A stretch of 64,000 bases of DNA, taken from contig JAANBB010000179.1 in assembly GCA_014621425.1 (NCBI GenBank), forward strand, positions 1-64,000, written 5' to 3'. The stretch comes from Cylindrodendrum hubeiense. Its lineage: Eukaryota > Ascomycota > Sordariomycetes > Hypocreales > Nectriaceae. The notes under the pieces were generated by a model. The model saw only the letters and a list, made by a program, of their open reading frames with translations. It ran no database searches and was not told the origin of the DNA. Below are positions 11,210 to 22,326 of the stretch, piece after piece. Position 1 is the first letter of the stretch. The number at the start of each line of letters is the position of its first letter. Made by a program: the position numbers and the translations under genes.

Positions 11210-11480
11210 TATATACTATTTAAGAGCTTGGGATTGAGCGCTGACATTTAGGGAATTCATGCACTTGGAATTAGGGACTAAGTCCTGGCATTTAGGGCCT
11301 ACTTACTAAGAATTAGGCATTAAGCGCTGGTGTTTAGAGGCTATATACTAAAGATTAGGCATTAATCGCTGATAGTGATGGTTTTTATGCACTAAGGGTT
11401 AAGGATTGAGCGCTGATCTTTAGGGGCTACTCACGAGAATTAGGCATTGAATGCCGGTGTTTAGGGGCTTGAATAGATGC
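11210..11480 (+). repeat. TTAGGG-like satellite array
   Basis: About five degenerate units contain 'ggattgagcgctgacattta', 'attaggcattaagcgctg' and 'tttaggggct'. It belongs to the same family as 8515-8720. Together these arrays bracket minus-strand helicase copy C. A further single unit lies at 11945-11985 ('taaacattagggataaagcg'). Confidence 0.75.
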
Positions 11481-11484
11481 GCAG

Positions 11485-12780
11485 GACGTTTGCTCAAGGC
11501 AACAAAGGGTAGGATCGAAGCCTCTCCTCAGCTGCACTTTTTGGCAAAACGAGAGAAGCCGCACGAAAGCGAACTGTGACTTCGGCGTTGTCGGGGATTT
11601 CTCCAATCTACCACAAAGTAGCAGAACCCCAGACGACACAGCGGCGAAAAGAGAACATGCGTTTTGCATGATTTGGATCGTAATCACCTCACGAAGAGCC
11701 GAAAGTTCCTGAAAAGCAACAATCATTCACCCGTGACGTGAGACTGAGTGTCGGCAGCATGCTCGGCAACAGAACGCTGAGAATTACCTGCAGTCCGCAT
11801 GGTGCGATGAGTTCTCCAGCGTCTAACATCATCAAGGGGGACTTCGTGGCCGACGGCCTGGTAAGGGCACTGCGCAGACAACGTAAGGTGATTCTAGTAC
11901 CAAGCAGCTGTAGCACGAGGCTCATCCGGAATCTGCAACCAAAACGCTAAACATTAGGGATAAAGCGCTGATATATGGGGGATAGCTGAGTTTCCGTCGT
12001 CTCGATTTCGGGAAGTTCTGCAATTTGCAACTTCTGCGGACCTAATCTAATGTGCGACCGTATCGTCCTGCCTCGTCAACCATGATAAAAGTAGGCTCAA
12101 GATCGGGGATGTGGTTCATGATATATAAGGGCGAAAGCGATCGGTGTTATGCAAATGATATCGCAGGATCTGACAGGGTGTATTCGAAATTCTCGTGCAG
12201 GTTCTCGTCGGATTGTAATGTTGTTATCCAGTCGGGTCGGTCTTGAGTTCATCAACACGACGTATATAATCGACCCACTGATCTCAGTCCTTGTGGGCAA
12301 TGTGTCTAGCAAAGTTGCTCGTTGATGTTGCAATTTTGCGGGTTAGACATGGTTGAATCATCTAGTGACTGAAAGTTGACATCCTGAGCGATTGTCACTC
12401 CCGAATGGGTCACCTGGGCTGTGGATGATTGCTGTGATCCTTTCAGTCAGAGTCGGCAGGGCATTGGGCCATGGGCTAGGCAGAGGAAGTTTATACGGAA
12501 GTACTCACTTTTTATTGTATCTATATGAGCGATGCCGACGATGAGGGTTGTGTGGCGATGGATTACCCACCGGGCATGAGGAGGAACCGGCATAAGGTAG
12601 CTATGCGTGTAAATTCTGGCTCTGGGCAGAACATCTTGACCGTAGTATAGGTGGAATGGTCAACGTGAGGACGATGCTGATGCGTTCAGCAGGCGCGAGC
12701 GCAGAGAGATGGCTTTGGTACTGTCTGCTGAACTGTAAAGTTTGGTCAGCATGTAATGCAACTGTAATGTGGGTGAGGTT
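11485..12780. other. Gene-free stretch
   Basis: Apart from one satellite unit near 11945-11985, I see no coding frame, RNA gene or recognisable repeat. Confidence 0.45.
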
Positions 12781-12783
12781 GGA

Positions 12784-13480
12784 CTAGTAGTCAATCTGTC
12801 GTTTTGGGATGTCACGTCTCCCACTAAGTGCAATCACGATCTCCTCATGCAAGGAATTAGAGCAAGCATAAAGCTCGGCGAGAAGCTCGCTCGACCCATC
12901 CTGTCCGACCACATGGATGGGACAAAGGGGGATACTTACGATTGAATCCACGGTGTGTCGATGTAGAGTAGTAGTCGTTCGTTTCCTTCCGTGACGTATT
13001 GCACCGCAAGGTCCAGTGCCCTTGTGATAATTAGGCTCTGGTCGCCGAGCCACCTGAGAAACGGTCCGCGGTCACACGGCGCCAGAAACGCGAGATATAT
13101 TTTGCAAATGTCATTCGACAAGATCCTGGTTCGAGGGAGAATCTCCCCCAAGAGGGCTCGCGAGCTCCGCAGCTTCTCGATCGTGTCGGCGTTGGTCCCC
13201 CAGTCGCCGGCAGTGTCAGGGTCCAATCCCCTCGCGGCGAGAGCCTCTGTATTGGCCTCGGCCATTTGAGGTTGTTAGCGATGTGACAGTCAGAGCCAGA
13301 ATCCCAGAGCCAACAGTCTTTGCCGAGATCGTGGTCGGTGTGATAGGCATTTTGGGTATACTCGGCTTCCTGGGTGGATTTGCATACACGCTTGTGTAAG
13401 TCGCTGGACCAAGAGACTGGGGATCCGCTCATGAAGACAACTTGGCCACCATGTTCATTGACGCTTTCTGTCCCAGAAGC
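12784..13480 (-). pseudogene. Copia-type retrotransposon relic
   Basis: On the minus strand, 13480-13340 encodes 'GGQVVFMSGSPVSWSSD' and 'STQEAEY', the characteristic RNase H end of Ty1/Copia polyproteins (family pattern: G.P.SWSS...S..EAEY). About 20 codons farther on, 13330-13270 reads 'WLWDSGSDCHIANN', which resembles the Copia aspartic protease motif (DSG.S.H). Protease normally lies at the other end of the polyprotein, so the two pieces were probably joined by deletion between elements. The frame beyond (13265-12784, with an intron-like 'gtaagt' near 12938) is open for over 100 codons but I cannot assign it. No LTRs were found. Confidence 0.5.
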
Positions 13481-14860
13481 GAACTTACCGACCCCACAAG
13501 GTCTGAAGAACCGCCACGTGCAACCTTGACTCGGTGGTTCAAAGTTTGTTGATCAAAGTCTCACTCTTTGTCGGAGATCGGCTTTCTGACGGCCTTCTTG
13601 TCGCCAGATGGGGTTTCAAGTGTGGCCAACAGGGTTGGCCCCATTGGACTTGTTATACAAATCATCGTGCTCGTACCGAAAGTCCACCAATGCTTAGCCA
13701 CAACGCTGGGGTGCATATAGAGCTCTGGGTCTGAAAGATCGAGAGATTGGGTATCTATACGTCTGTTAGTTGGAATAAACAAAAGCTGAGGGACGTAATT
13801 ACCGAGTGGGTGTGGGCAGTGAGTTTGGCAAATGCCCTGCAAGCTAACAAAAAGCGGCAGCGAAGCGAAAGGCCAGGCCATCCAATTCCACCAGCCCTCG
13901 AAATGGACTTGGGCGATGGCAAGAGTGAAAGAACTTATGGATAGGAGTTCCGTAGGAGACAGAATATATAGTCGACGGGCGACGGTGACTGTGCACATTC
14001 GACGTGGTACTGAGTGACGTGGTCCTGAGTCTTGCGAGATTGCATTCAGTTCGATGGTGGCAATGAAGACAACGAAAACACACCTGTAAGAGGCAGCAAA
14101 CTCGGCGGTTCATGACGCTTTCGGGTTGAATCCAGTTTTCCGAGACGTCTTGGCTGGCAAACAGAAGATCGGACATGACGAAGTAGCATCAACCTGTTTG
14201 TTCCTGGAAGAGTCAGCATCTGCGCCCGGGAAACAAGCCTGTGCTATGATGGGCAAAACTGTTTGAGTCGCGAAGCAAACGCATGTAGCGGTAGCCAGTA
14301 GCCGGTAGCTGGAGATTGACGGAGCAAGAAAAGATGCACCATTAAACTTGGGAATGGCGAAATCGGCGAAACTGAGACCAGCCGCCAGTGAATAGTGTAG
14401 AGGGGTCGGGGAGTAGGATCGCAGTTGCTCAGACTCAATGCAACGTACTCCATAATCTGCCGCTCGGTTAGGCGAGTCATTCTGTCAATGGCTAGGCTTA
14501 CTTACACACAGCAGCGGTTTGGAGTCCATGATGACAGATGCGGATGATACTGACGATGCAAGCAGGGAGCAGGAGTCAGAGTTTCGGGAAGTCCTCTCAC
14601 AGGTGTGATTGATGTTGGGGAGCGGCCTGGGGAGAACGCGGTGAGCTGGACACTTTGTCTGGACTGTTTGTGTTTGGGGACTTGGTTTCCCGTCCCGCGC
14701 TACGAGTCTCACTCCAGACCTGTGAGTTGCCAGCAACACAGCCAAACAGCGCATCAGCCATCTGGCCGTCCCAGCAGTTGATCCGGCGTTTACCCAGTCG
14801 GAGCACGAGTGACTAAAAATCATGTGACCCCGTGCCTGCCTGGCGTTCGCGCCAAAGTGA
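13480..14860. other. Gene-free stretch with unassigned open frames
   Basis: A minus-strand frame at 13998-13561 stays open for about 145 codons from a non-ATG start but has no family resemblance. I see no supported gene. It may include more retrotransposon debris continuing from 13480. Confidence 0.4.
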
Positions 14861-15049
14861 GGTGTAAGTGAGGGCGAGGTGAGATGCTGCCAGCTGGTGA
14901 CGGCTGTATGCCTGCAGGGCGCGCTTTTTTTGTTTATTTAATCTGCAACCCGACCCTTCAGAACCTCGCTCTCTTTTCTTCTTCCAACATCCCAAGTCAT
15001 CACCACATGCGCCTTTTCAGGCATTCACTCATCGTACAGTAACCTTCCC

Positions 15050-15115
15050 TCTCTGTGCATCCACTTCCTGGTCTTAGAAGAGACACTAACAACTCTGGCA
15101 TTTACAGGCACATCT
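15050..15115 (+). promoter_or_regulatory. Likely 5' UTR intron end of the repeat element
   Basis: In both element units the conserved 5' leader runs through 'cttagaaga(ga)cac(g)ctgacaactctggca' to an acceptor-like '(t/c)(a/t)cacag' or 'ttacag' (near 15107 and 17047). A CTGAC or CTAAC branch-like word followed by NCAG is the local splice consensus, so a short leader intron is plausible. This is inference from sequence only. Confidence 0.35.
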
Positions 15116-15179
15116 CTGACCCTCACCACCAAGCCCCCGATCCGTGCCCCCTTCAGTACGCTGGAGGGGGCAGCCTCGA

Positions 15180-15905
15180 CTCTATGTCTCCGATCTTCCT
15201 CCCCAACTCTCCATCTCCAACCCTCACCACCAACAACCTCGGACTCGCTCGTGTGGGTCCCGTGCTTGGATTCCGTCCTTGTTCGAAAAGCGGGTCTTAT
15301 AACCGTGGACCCTTCAGTCCCCTCGACTGAAGGGGGTATTTCTTTTTCGGCAGCTCGCCTCAGTGTCTCTGACATTCCTCCACCACCAACCCAATGGACT
15401 CGCTCGTGTGTGTCCCGTGCTTGGACTCGTCCTTGTTCGAAAAGCGGCCTTACAACCGTGGACCCTTCAGTCCCCTCGACTGAAGGGGGTATTACCTTTT
15501 CCGGCAGCCTCGCCTCAGTGTCTCCAACATTCAGCAGCCTCGCCTCAGTGTCTTTGACATTCCTCTACCACCAACCCCATGGACTCGCTCGTGTGTCCCG
15601 TGCTTGGATTCGTCCTTGTTCGTTAAGCGGCGTGACAACCGTGGACCCTTCAGTTCCCTGAAGCGGGTATTTTGTCAACAACCTCGACTCTATATCTCCG
15701 ACCTTCCTCTCCAACTCTTCATCTCTGACCTTCGTCCCTCACTCTCCATCTCCGAACTTCCACCCCGACTCTCTCATCTCCGACCCTCACCACCAACAAC
15801 CCTTCGGACTCGCTCGTGTGGGTCTCGTGCTTGCATTTCGTCCTTGTTCGAAAAGCGGTCTTACAACCGTGGACCCTTCAGTTCCCTGAAGGGGGTACCA
15901 ATCAA
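15180..15905 (+). repeat. Leader tandem repeats, each with a perfect hairpin
   Basis: Four degenerate units share 'actcgctcgtgtg', 'cgtccttgttcg(a/t)(a/t)aagcgg' and 'caaccgtggacccttcag'. Each ends in an inverted repeat. Units 1 and 2 (15310-15334 and 15463-15487) have a 10-bp stem CCCTTCAGTC/GACTGAAGGG with a 5-nt loop. Units 3 and 4 (15646-15665 and 15874-15893) have an 8-bp stem and a 4-nt loop; unit 3 has one mismatch. Unit spacing grows from 153 to 183 to 228 bp. Unit 2 of the element keeps only one such block (17215-17285), without the hairpin. Confidence 0.8.
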
Positions 15906-16189
15906 CCTCACCCCTCTACTCTCATCCTCTGTCTCCGATCCTCCATCATCATCAACTCGTCGCGAACCCACTCGTGCTCCGTTCTTCGATTACATCCCAG
16001 TTCGTTGAAGCGCTTGTGTGCCGTGCCCCTCCACGATCAGTTGATGCGTTGAAGGTGAAATCACCAAAGGATTAACCATCGCATTGTAAATGCACAAATT
16101 TACACAAGGTATGTTCCAAATGAGTGCAGGTTGAGTGTCGCTGGAGACTTTGGAATCATACTAACGCTCCCCAGCCACCGAGATCGTCA

Positions 16190-16500
16190 GACAAGCATGA
16201 ACCGGGAACCCGAATTCTCACATTCTCCCCAGGACATGGCGGTATACGGTATGCTCGCGGATGGTTCTCCCAGCACCAGCTCTTTGTGGTCCTTGGCACG
16301 CAGCTCGTGTTCCACTACCGTACCCTGCCGACCACGGAAGATAACCTCTTGCGCGAGGTGAGCACCAAAACGACCAGGTCAGAACGCACCGCTGTTGTCG
16401 CCATGCAAACCGAGCCAAGGACATCTCAAGCAGCGACCGATAGGGAGACAATGGGCTACGAAGGGATTTGGGTTTGGTGCTTTCGGTGTTGAGGGCATTC
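16190..16500 (+). pseudogene. Helicase-family shred inside unit 1 (copy D)
   Basis: The frame reading 'GWFSQHQLFVVLG' and then 'RSERTAVVAMQTEPRTSQAA' aligns with two non-adjacent parts of the copy at 17.3-18.3 kb ('SPQHQLFVVL' and 'AEHTAVTAMSAVPKTSRAA'). Roughly 700 bp between them are missing, as is everything downstream, including the ATPase motifs. The piece has no function of its own. Confidence 0.65.
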
Positions 16501-17269
16501 ACCTAAGGGAGGACATGAGCAGGTCGCAGTCTAGGCGAATATGTATGAGTTCAATGTATTACCTTTGTCGCACATCCTCGTTTCCTCCGTAAATCGTGAC
16601 TTTGTAGCATGCCCATTTCTGCCTTGCTCAACGCAGAAACGCTCTGACGACGAGCATACACATCCGAATACAGCTGCCTCGAAAGAGAATTGTCAACAGC
16701 ACCCCAATGACATTTTACCAAGGGAAATCCATCAGATCTAATTAATAGTATCTGTCTATCAATACTCATTATGATATGCACGCGGAATGTGGGTTGCATT
16801 GTAAGTGAGGGCGAGGTGAGATGCTGCCAGCTGGTGACGGCTGTATGCCTGCAGACCACGCTTTTTTGTTTATTTATTCTGCAATCCGACCTTCCAGAAC
16901 CTCGCTTCTTTACCTCGTCCAACCTTGCAAGACATCACCACGTCCACCTTTTTAGGCTTTCCAACACTCACCGTACAGTAACCTCCCCTCTCTGTGCATC
17001 CACTTCCTAATCTTAGAAGACACGCTGACAACTCTGGCACTCACAGGCACGTCTCTGACCCTCGCCACCGAGCCCTAAAACAGTGCCCAACTACGATCCA
17101 CATACCCTCTTTTTGAACCACCTCAACTCTACATCTCCGAACTCCTCCAGCTCTACAACTACGCTCCCCGTACCCAAATCTCTTCATCCCCGACCCTTCT
17201 TCGCCACCAACCACATCGGACCCGCTCGCATCAGTCCCGTGCTTATATCTCCCTTGTTCGTTAAGCGGT

Positions 17270-19279
17270 ATGACAACCGTCGGAGCCCCAGCCATGACTT
17301 CAGCCCGTACAACATTTGCGTCAAATGAGGACAGAAATGCGGCCCTGATCGGTGGTGTCACAGAAGAGATCAAAGTGCTTCGACAACGAGGGAAGAAACT
17401 TTTTGAGCAGTCGTTGAAGGTAGTCATCCTACAAGACTCTTTGTCGACGTGGAAACCCAAACCAGGAGACCTGGGCGTGTACGGTGTGCTCGCGGATGAT
17501 TCACCTCAGCACCAGCTCTTCGTGGTTCTTTGCAATGATATCGCCGACCTGCCGCCAGACATTGATGGTCGCTGCGACTTCTACATGCCGGAGTTCTAAC
17601 CTCGTCGAGACTCACCGGACGATGCCATTTCATGTGGTGAAGCCTGTGAGGCCATCGATGAACTCGCGATGGACATCGACTTGGCATACGAGATGTCCAT
17701 TCCGGACTTTTATGAATCGCCTTCAGAGTATGCAGCCGAGCAGCACGCCGCTTTTGTGGCAGGGGTCGCCAACCTCATTTTACCCAAGTCTCGATCTCCA
17801 GACTCCGCCGTGGTGGCAGCAATGCCGGGGAAGCCAGAATGGGTGCAACTCGAAGCATCCTCTGTGAAGTGGGCGCAAGGTATAGTCGCCGCCTATCGAA
17901 AAGATGGGTTTCGAGTATATCTTCATACCTGGATGGTAAATCACATGGGTCGCGAAATGGAGCATCCCAGTGGTCGTGGGGAACCTTGGCACGCAACTCG
18001 TGTCCCGTTACCACATGGAACGATGGCAAATGTGGCACTTTTCTCCGTCCGCACCCCAGGCCAATACGGCTGGCCGCCCCGGTTCAAGAAACCGCCTGTC
18101 AACCCCGAATTCCCTACAGTAGCGTCCGACGGTCGGCTCAATGTCTTCTTGCAAGATTTGGCTATCAAGATGCAAGCAAACGACCCTGCCCTGCCAACCG
18201 TGGAAGTCAAACTCATGCACACAGTGGCCACGGAAACCGCCAGGGCAGAGCACACCGCTGTTACGGCAATGAGCGCCGTACCAAAGACATCCCGAGCAGC
18301 GGCCTACTGGAAGTATACTCTAGATTTTCAGGCCCAATTTCCCTCCATGGGATTCTTGAAAACATTCCCCTGCCTCGAGGAAGCTTTAGACGCTGGCGTC
18401 TTCGGGGAGGAGCATTCTCGAGTCCTCGCCAACCTTCGAGATGTTGCTGGCTACGCCTTCGTCAATGGTGGACCAGGTTCTGGAAAGTCATCCTTTGGTG
18501 CCAAAATTTGTGACTTAATCCTAGCCTCCAGTCCCAAACGAAGGATTGCTTGGATTTCACCATCAGATGACTTGGTCGACAACGCCTGCAACCGCTTGAC
18601 TGCAGCCAACCCTAATGCGACGGTGCGACGCATACTACCTTGGAAGGCGGAATACAAAAACCTGACTGATCTGCCCCCTCAGCCGCAACCGATCGACATC
18701 AGCAGAGATGGAGCCTCCCCCTCGGAGCTGAAAATGGCCAAGCACCTCAACTTCCATGCCATGAAACGGTTTAACAGTCTCCACCCGTCCAGGATTGAAA
18801 CCTCGATGAGCAATCTCGCCGGATCGATTGCCAAGAAAAACAGACGATCGTGGTTCGACTACCTCCGTGGCCTCGAGGAATTGAGGACTGACCTGACCGC
18901 GTACGAAGACAACTTCAAGAGGCGACGAGCAGCCGCCCGAGCGCTCCTCGTCCACGCTATCAAATGCTGCAACGCCATCTGCGCAACACCAGTGGCTTTC
19001 GCCCAGATGATGGACCACGTTCCCGACCTGGCGTTTGGTCTTATCGTGGTCGACGATGCGGGACAAATTCCGGAGACCTCGGCGCTCATTTCAGTCTCCA
19101 AGTGCCCACACAGCCCTCACATTTTCCTCGGTGACAGCCAGCAGTCGCCGCCCACCAGCCTCGTACGTGACAACCGTGGTTTCAAGGATTCCTTTGGACC
19201 TCAGCGCGCGATGAGCCAGTTCAAACGCATCGACGCTGCTGGAGCGATGACGGCCACTTTGGGCCATGGCAATATTTAG
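17270..19279 (+). pseudogene. UPF1-like SF1 helicase gene, stop-interrupted and 3'-truncated (copy E)
   Basis: A single frame runs from the ATG at 17270 to 19279, interrupted only by a TAA at 17597-17599. Copy C has a tyrosine codon there (YMPKHYP against YMPEF-stop-P), so this is one nonsense change. After it come 'VKWAQGIVAAYRKDGF', the Walker A motif GGPGSGKS (18470-18493), 'RRIAWISPSDDLVDNA' (motif Ia region), a Walker B-like 'LIVVDDAGQIPE' (UPF1-type helicases usually have DEA.Q) and a motif III-like 'FLGDSQQSPPTS'. The protein stops right after motif III at 'GHGNI', whereas copy A continues into domain 2 and zinc knuckles, so this copy has lost its C-terminal half. UPF1-like enzymes unwind RNA or DNA. 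Function here is presumably lost. Confidence 0.75.
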
Positions 19280-19494
19280 TGAAGGGGTGGATGATCTATG
19301 AATGGGGTCGTAGTCGAGTCCAATATGTACGAGTTCAATGTATTACCTTTGTCGCACATCCTGGTTTCCTCCGTAAATCGTGACATGGAGCATGCCCATT
19401 TCTGCCTTGCTCAACGCAAAAACGTTCAGACGGCGAGCATACACATCCGATTACAGCTGCCTGGGAAGATAATTGTCAACGACGCCCCATATGA

Positions 19495-19835
19495 CATAAA
19501 TATTACCATTCACACACTTTCATATTGCCATTCACACACATCCGTGTACAGCTATTTCAAAAGATAATTACCAGAAATATCCAGGAAGGTCAATTATTAG
19601 TATTCATTTATCCTAATTATATTTTATCTTAGTTATTTATTTCCTAATATTACATTTTATCTTAGTTATTTATTCCCTAAAGCTACCTTTTATCTTAGTG
19701 ATTTATTCCCTAATGGTTAAAAGTTGGTTTTATGTTCAGTGCGCCACAAATGATGTAGCTAAGATTTAGGTGCTGAAATTGCATCTGTGTGCCAATACCA
19801 ACCTCCATGTGTGCGAATAGCAATACTCTATGACA
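19495..19835 (+). repeat. AT-rich 340-bp insertion with 33-bp tandem repeats
   Basis: Present in element unit 2 and missing from unit 1, bounded by 'atgaca' at 19491 and 19830. It contains three 33-bp units starting with 'ttttatctt' at 19622, 19655 and 19688. A diverged copy lies at 31190-31445, sharing 'tttcaaaagataattacc', 'ttatcctaat' and 'aagatttaggtg'. It could be a small nested element or an alternative 3' end of the family. Confidence 0.6.
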
Positions 19836-19999
19836 TTTGACCAGGAGAAATCCATCAAGTCTAATTACTAGTATTTATCTATCAATCCTCACCATTGTAT
19901 GCACGCGGAATGTGTGTTGCATTGCAAGGGCGCTCAGTTCAATGGAAAGATACACATTAAGTGCTAGTTTACAGTGTCGGTGGGTGACAACCGTCCCTA

Positions 20000-22326
20000 C
20001 TACCTAAAAACATGTCGCTGAAACCAGTTCTGGCGGTGCTCATCCTCCCACTGCTTCTCGGCTCTCCGAAGCGTAGATGCCGCATCCCAATGGTCTCGCT
20101 TCTGGGCAATATCGCGGGGCGTCCTGTCCTTGTCGTCCTTTATAGTAGGGTCCGCGCCCCAGTCTCTCAAGACCCGTATCACGTCACGCACCTCCTCGTC
20201 CCCGTCCACGGCGGCGCCCGCAGCGTAGTGGAGCGGCGTCCGGCCGTCGTCGCGTCGCGAATTCGGATCGGCGTGGCCCTTCTCCAGCAGGAACTCGACG
20301 GTGGCCGCCGAGGCGAAGCGCGCGGCCAGGTGCAGCGGCGTGACTCCGGTTTTGGCGCGCGCGTTGCAGTCGACGCCGCGGTCGAGAAGGAGCATCGCGA
20401 GGGCTAGGTGGTCCTTCTGGACCGTCAGGTGCAGAGGGGTGAGGCCCCGGAGATCGCGTGTCCTGGCCGAGACCTGAAGCAGAGCCCGCTTTGTGGCCTC
20501 GATGTCGCCCTGCCAGGCAGCGTTCAGAAGCATATCTTCACAATCCTCACGCGAGAGGGGTTTCTTTGGCTTCTCTGGCTCTTTCTTCTCAGCGGGTTTG
20601 GGCGATCCAGAGTCCATTTTCGGCGTTGGTTCCTCTGGCGCTGGTGGAGACGCCGGAGGATCGCGCGCGGCCAATTCGGTGCCAATGGTGGCCTCCTCGT
20701 AGGCCAAGACTGAGGGAGACGGGGGCCTGGATGCTCTCTTCTCGGCAGATATTGTCGGGGTTGAGGATTCTTCACGAGGTTTGTCGCTTGCGTCAGTCTG
20801 TGGGGTTTGTGTGTTTGTGCCGGTGGCCTTGACTCCCGGAGTGTGTAGCGACTGTGAACGCTGTGGTATCTCGTCGTGGGACGTCGGCGGCCGCACTTCA
20901 GGTGCCACCGCAATATTTATAGGAACAGGGAGCGGAACGGTAGCAGTCGATCCGGGAGGGGCGGGCTTCATGATGGCGCGTCTAGTGTGTGATTAGCAGA
21001 CGACACTTGGCAGTTGCAGAGAACTTACGAGTAGATGTTGACCATGAGCGTGCTCAAAGTCACCAGCTCCTTCTGCAGATTGACATCTGCCTCCTTGATC
21101 TTCTCCTCCCACTCATTCTTGTACCGGTACGAGTTGTAGAAGTCCTGGAGGCCCTTCCACACGGTGCCCTCGGTTCCGTCGTTGCCCAGGTCCTGGAGCA
21201 GCTCCGTCATGTCGTCTAGGGCCGTGTCCGCGCTCTTGATGGTCGACTCGATCTGCTGCTTGAGGATCTGCCCGCTTTCGCCTTCGACCAAGTCGGGCCG
21301 TGCTTCGAGCATTCGCTGGATCTGCGTGATGGTGTCTTTGGCGGTCGTGGCCTTTGCGGACAGTGCTTGGATTTCTTCTGGCGCGCCTTGCAGGTCGTTC
21401 AGCCACTCTGCCCACTCCTTGGCACTATCGGCATGGTCTGTGAGGATTTTGAGTCCAGAAAAGGTAGCAAAGGCCTGTGGGAGCTTGTCAAAAAAGTCTC
21501 CCCCTCCGCTGGGCGAGGTCGGTTTGGCGGATTCGGCTGCCGGCCTGGGTCTTGGTCTGGGCTTGGGCTTGGGCCTTCGGGTAGACTTCTCAGCGGGATG
21601 GCTCGAGAGAGCCGCATCAGTTGGTCGAGGGTTACGAGGACCATCTCGTGAACGGGACCTAGGTCTGCCACGAGGAGGTTCTTGCTGAGCATGAGGTGAG
21701 GGTGGCTTTGGTTGTACACGGGGCGGAAGATTAGAGCGGGCTGGCGACCCAGCAGGCGATGACGAGTTGTACGCTGCAGCCCCCGGTCGTGCATGGGAGT
21801 CGTGTGACGGTCGTCTGCGGTCGTCATATGACAGTCTTCTTCGGTCATCAGCTCTATAAGAATCGGGTGCGTATGGCCTCAGAACGGGCCTCCCGGAGGG
21901 TGTCAGATGTGAGTCGGAGTCTGCGGGCCGGTGCGACCCACGCCGCGCATACCGGTCGTCGGGATATCGCGGCGACAGCGGGCGTCTTTCATCATCGGTC
22001 GAGCCAGAGGCATCTCGACGAGGACGCGTTCGCCGGCTTCCCGAATCTCTTACAGGTCTCGGGCGGGGCGAGACGGACCGCCGAGTATCCCTCCTCCTCG
22101 GCGGGCTCGGGTCGTCGTAGTAGGGATCCGCGCCCGACGCTCCGGCATGCGGCCTCCGGTGGTCGCTCTCGTGCGACCTGGCCCTCCTGCTGGAGCTCGC
22201 CGGCGGCTTGAGGCCGTTGGACGCGGCGCCGTGCGAGCTGACGGGCCTGGGCCTGCGCGACTTTGCGGCTACGGGCGGGCGCTTGGATCGTGTCGATCGG
22301 CGGAGCTTGGAAAAGGCGCCGAGCAT
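20000..22326 (-). CDS. Ankyrin-repeat protein with helical N-terminal domain
   Basis: Two exons on the minus strand: 22326-21029 and 20981-20000. The 47-nt intron (20982-21028) has a GTAAGT donor, a gctaat branch word and a CTAG acceptor. The join is in phase and gives 759 residues. Residues 1-265 are basic, Arg/Ser/Pro-rich and probably disordered. Residues of about 270-430 form an all-helical segment (FFDKLPQAFATFSGL..., ending ADVNLQKELVTLSTLM), similar in style to the N-terminal signalling domains of fungal STAND proteins. A Pro/Glu/Lys linker follows. About four ankyrin repeats come last (for example 'GLTPLHLTVQKDHLALAMLL' and 'GVTPLHLAARFASAATVEFL'), then a basic tail. Ankyrins mediate protein binding. 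No NTPase domain is present. A TATTTAA word lies about 80 bp upstream. Confidence 0.8.

Larger units (their letters stand above)
14863..16800 (+). mobile_element. Repeat element unit 1 (deleted copy D)
   Basis: The left end begins with 'gtaagtgagggcgaggtgag' (from 14864), and that sequence plus the next 250 bp is nearly repeated from 16801. The right end ('gcacgcggaatgtgggttgcattg', to 16801) matches the right end of unit 2 (to 19924). Both units therefore have the same two ends and stand head to tail. The ends are neither terminal inverted repeats nor LTRs. A leader of hairpin repeats (15180-15900) follows the 5' end. Only shreds of the helicase reading frame remain near 16.2-16.5 kb. The mechanism of movement is unknown, and I found no clear target-site duplication. 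Confidence 0.6.
16801..19924 (+). mobile_element. Repeat element unit 2 carrying the best helicase copy (E)
   Basis: The 5' end matches unit 1 from 14864 ('gtaagtgagggcgaggtgag' onward, about 250 bp at high identity). The 3' part (19320-19495 and 19830-19924) matches 16540-16801, with shared words such as 'gttcaatgtattacctttgtcg' broken only by point changes. About 340 bp at 19495-19835 are absent from unit 1 and lie between two 'atgaca' copies. The unit carries the helicase-like pseudogene 17270-19279. Adjacent units with common ends suggest transposition into, or unequal exchange with, a related element. Confidence 0.65.
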
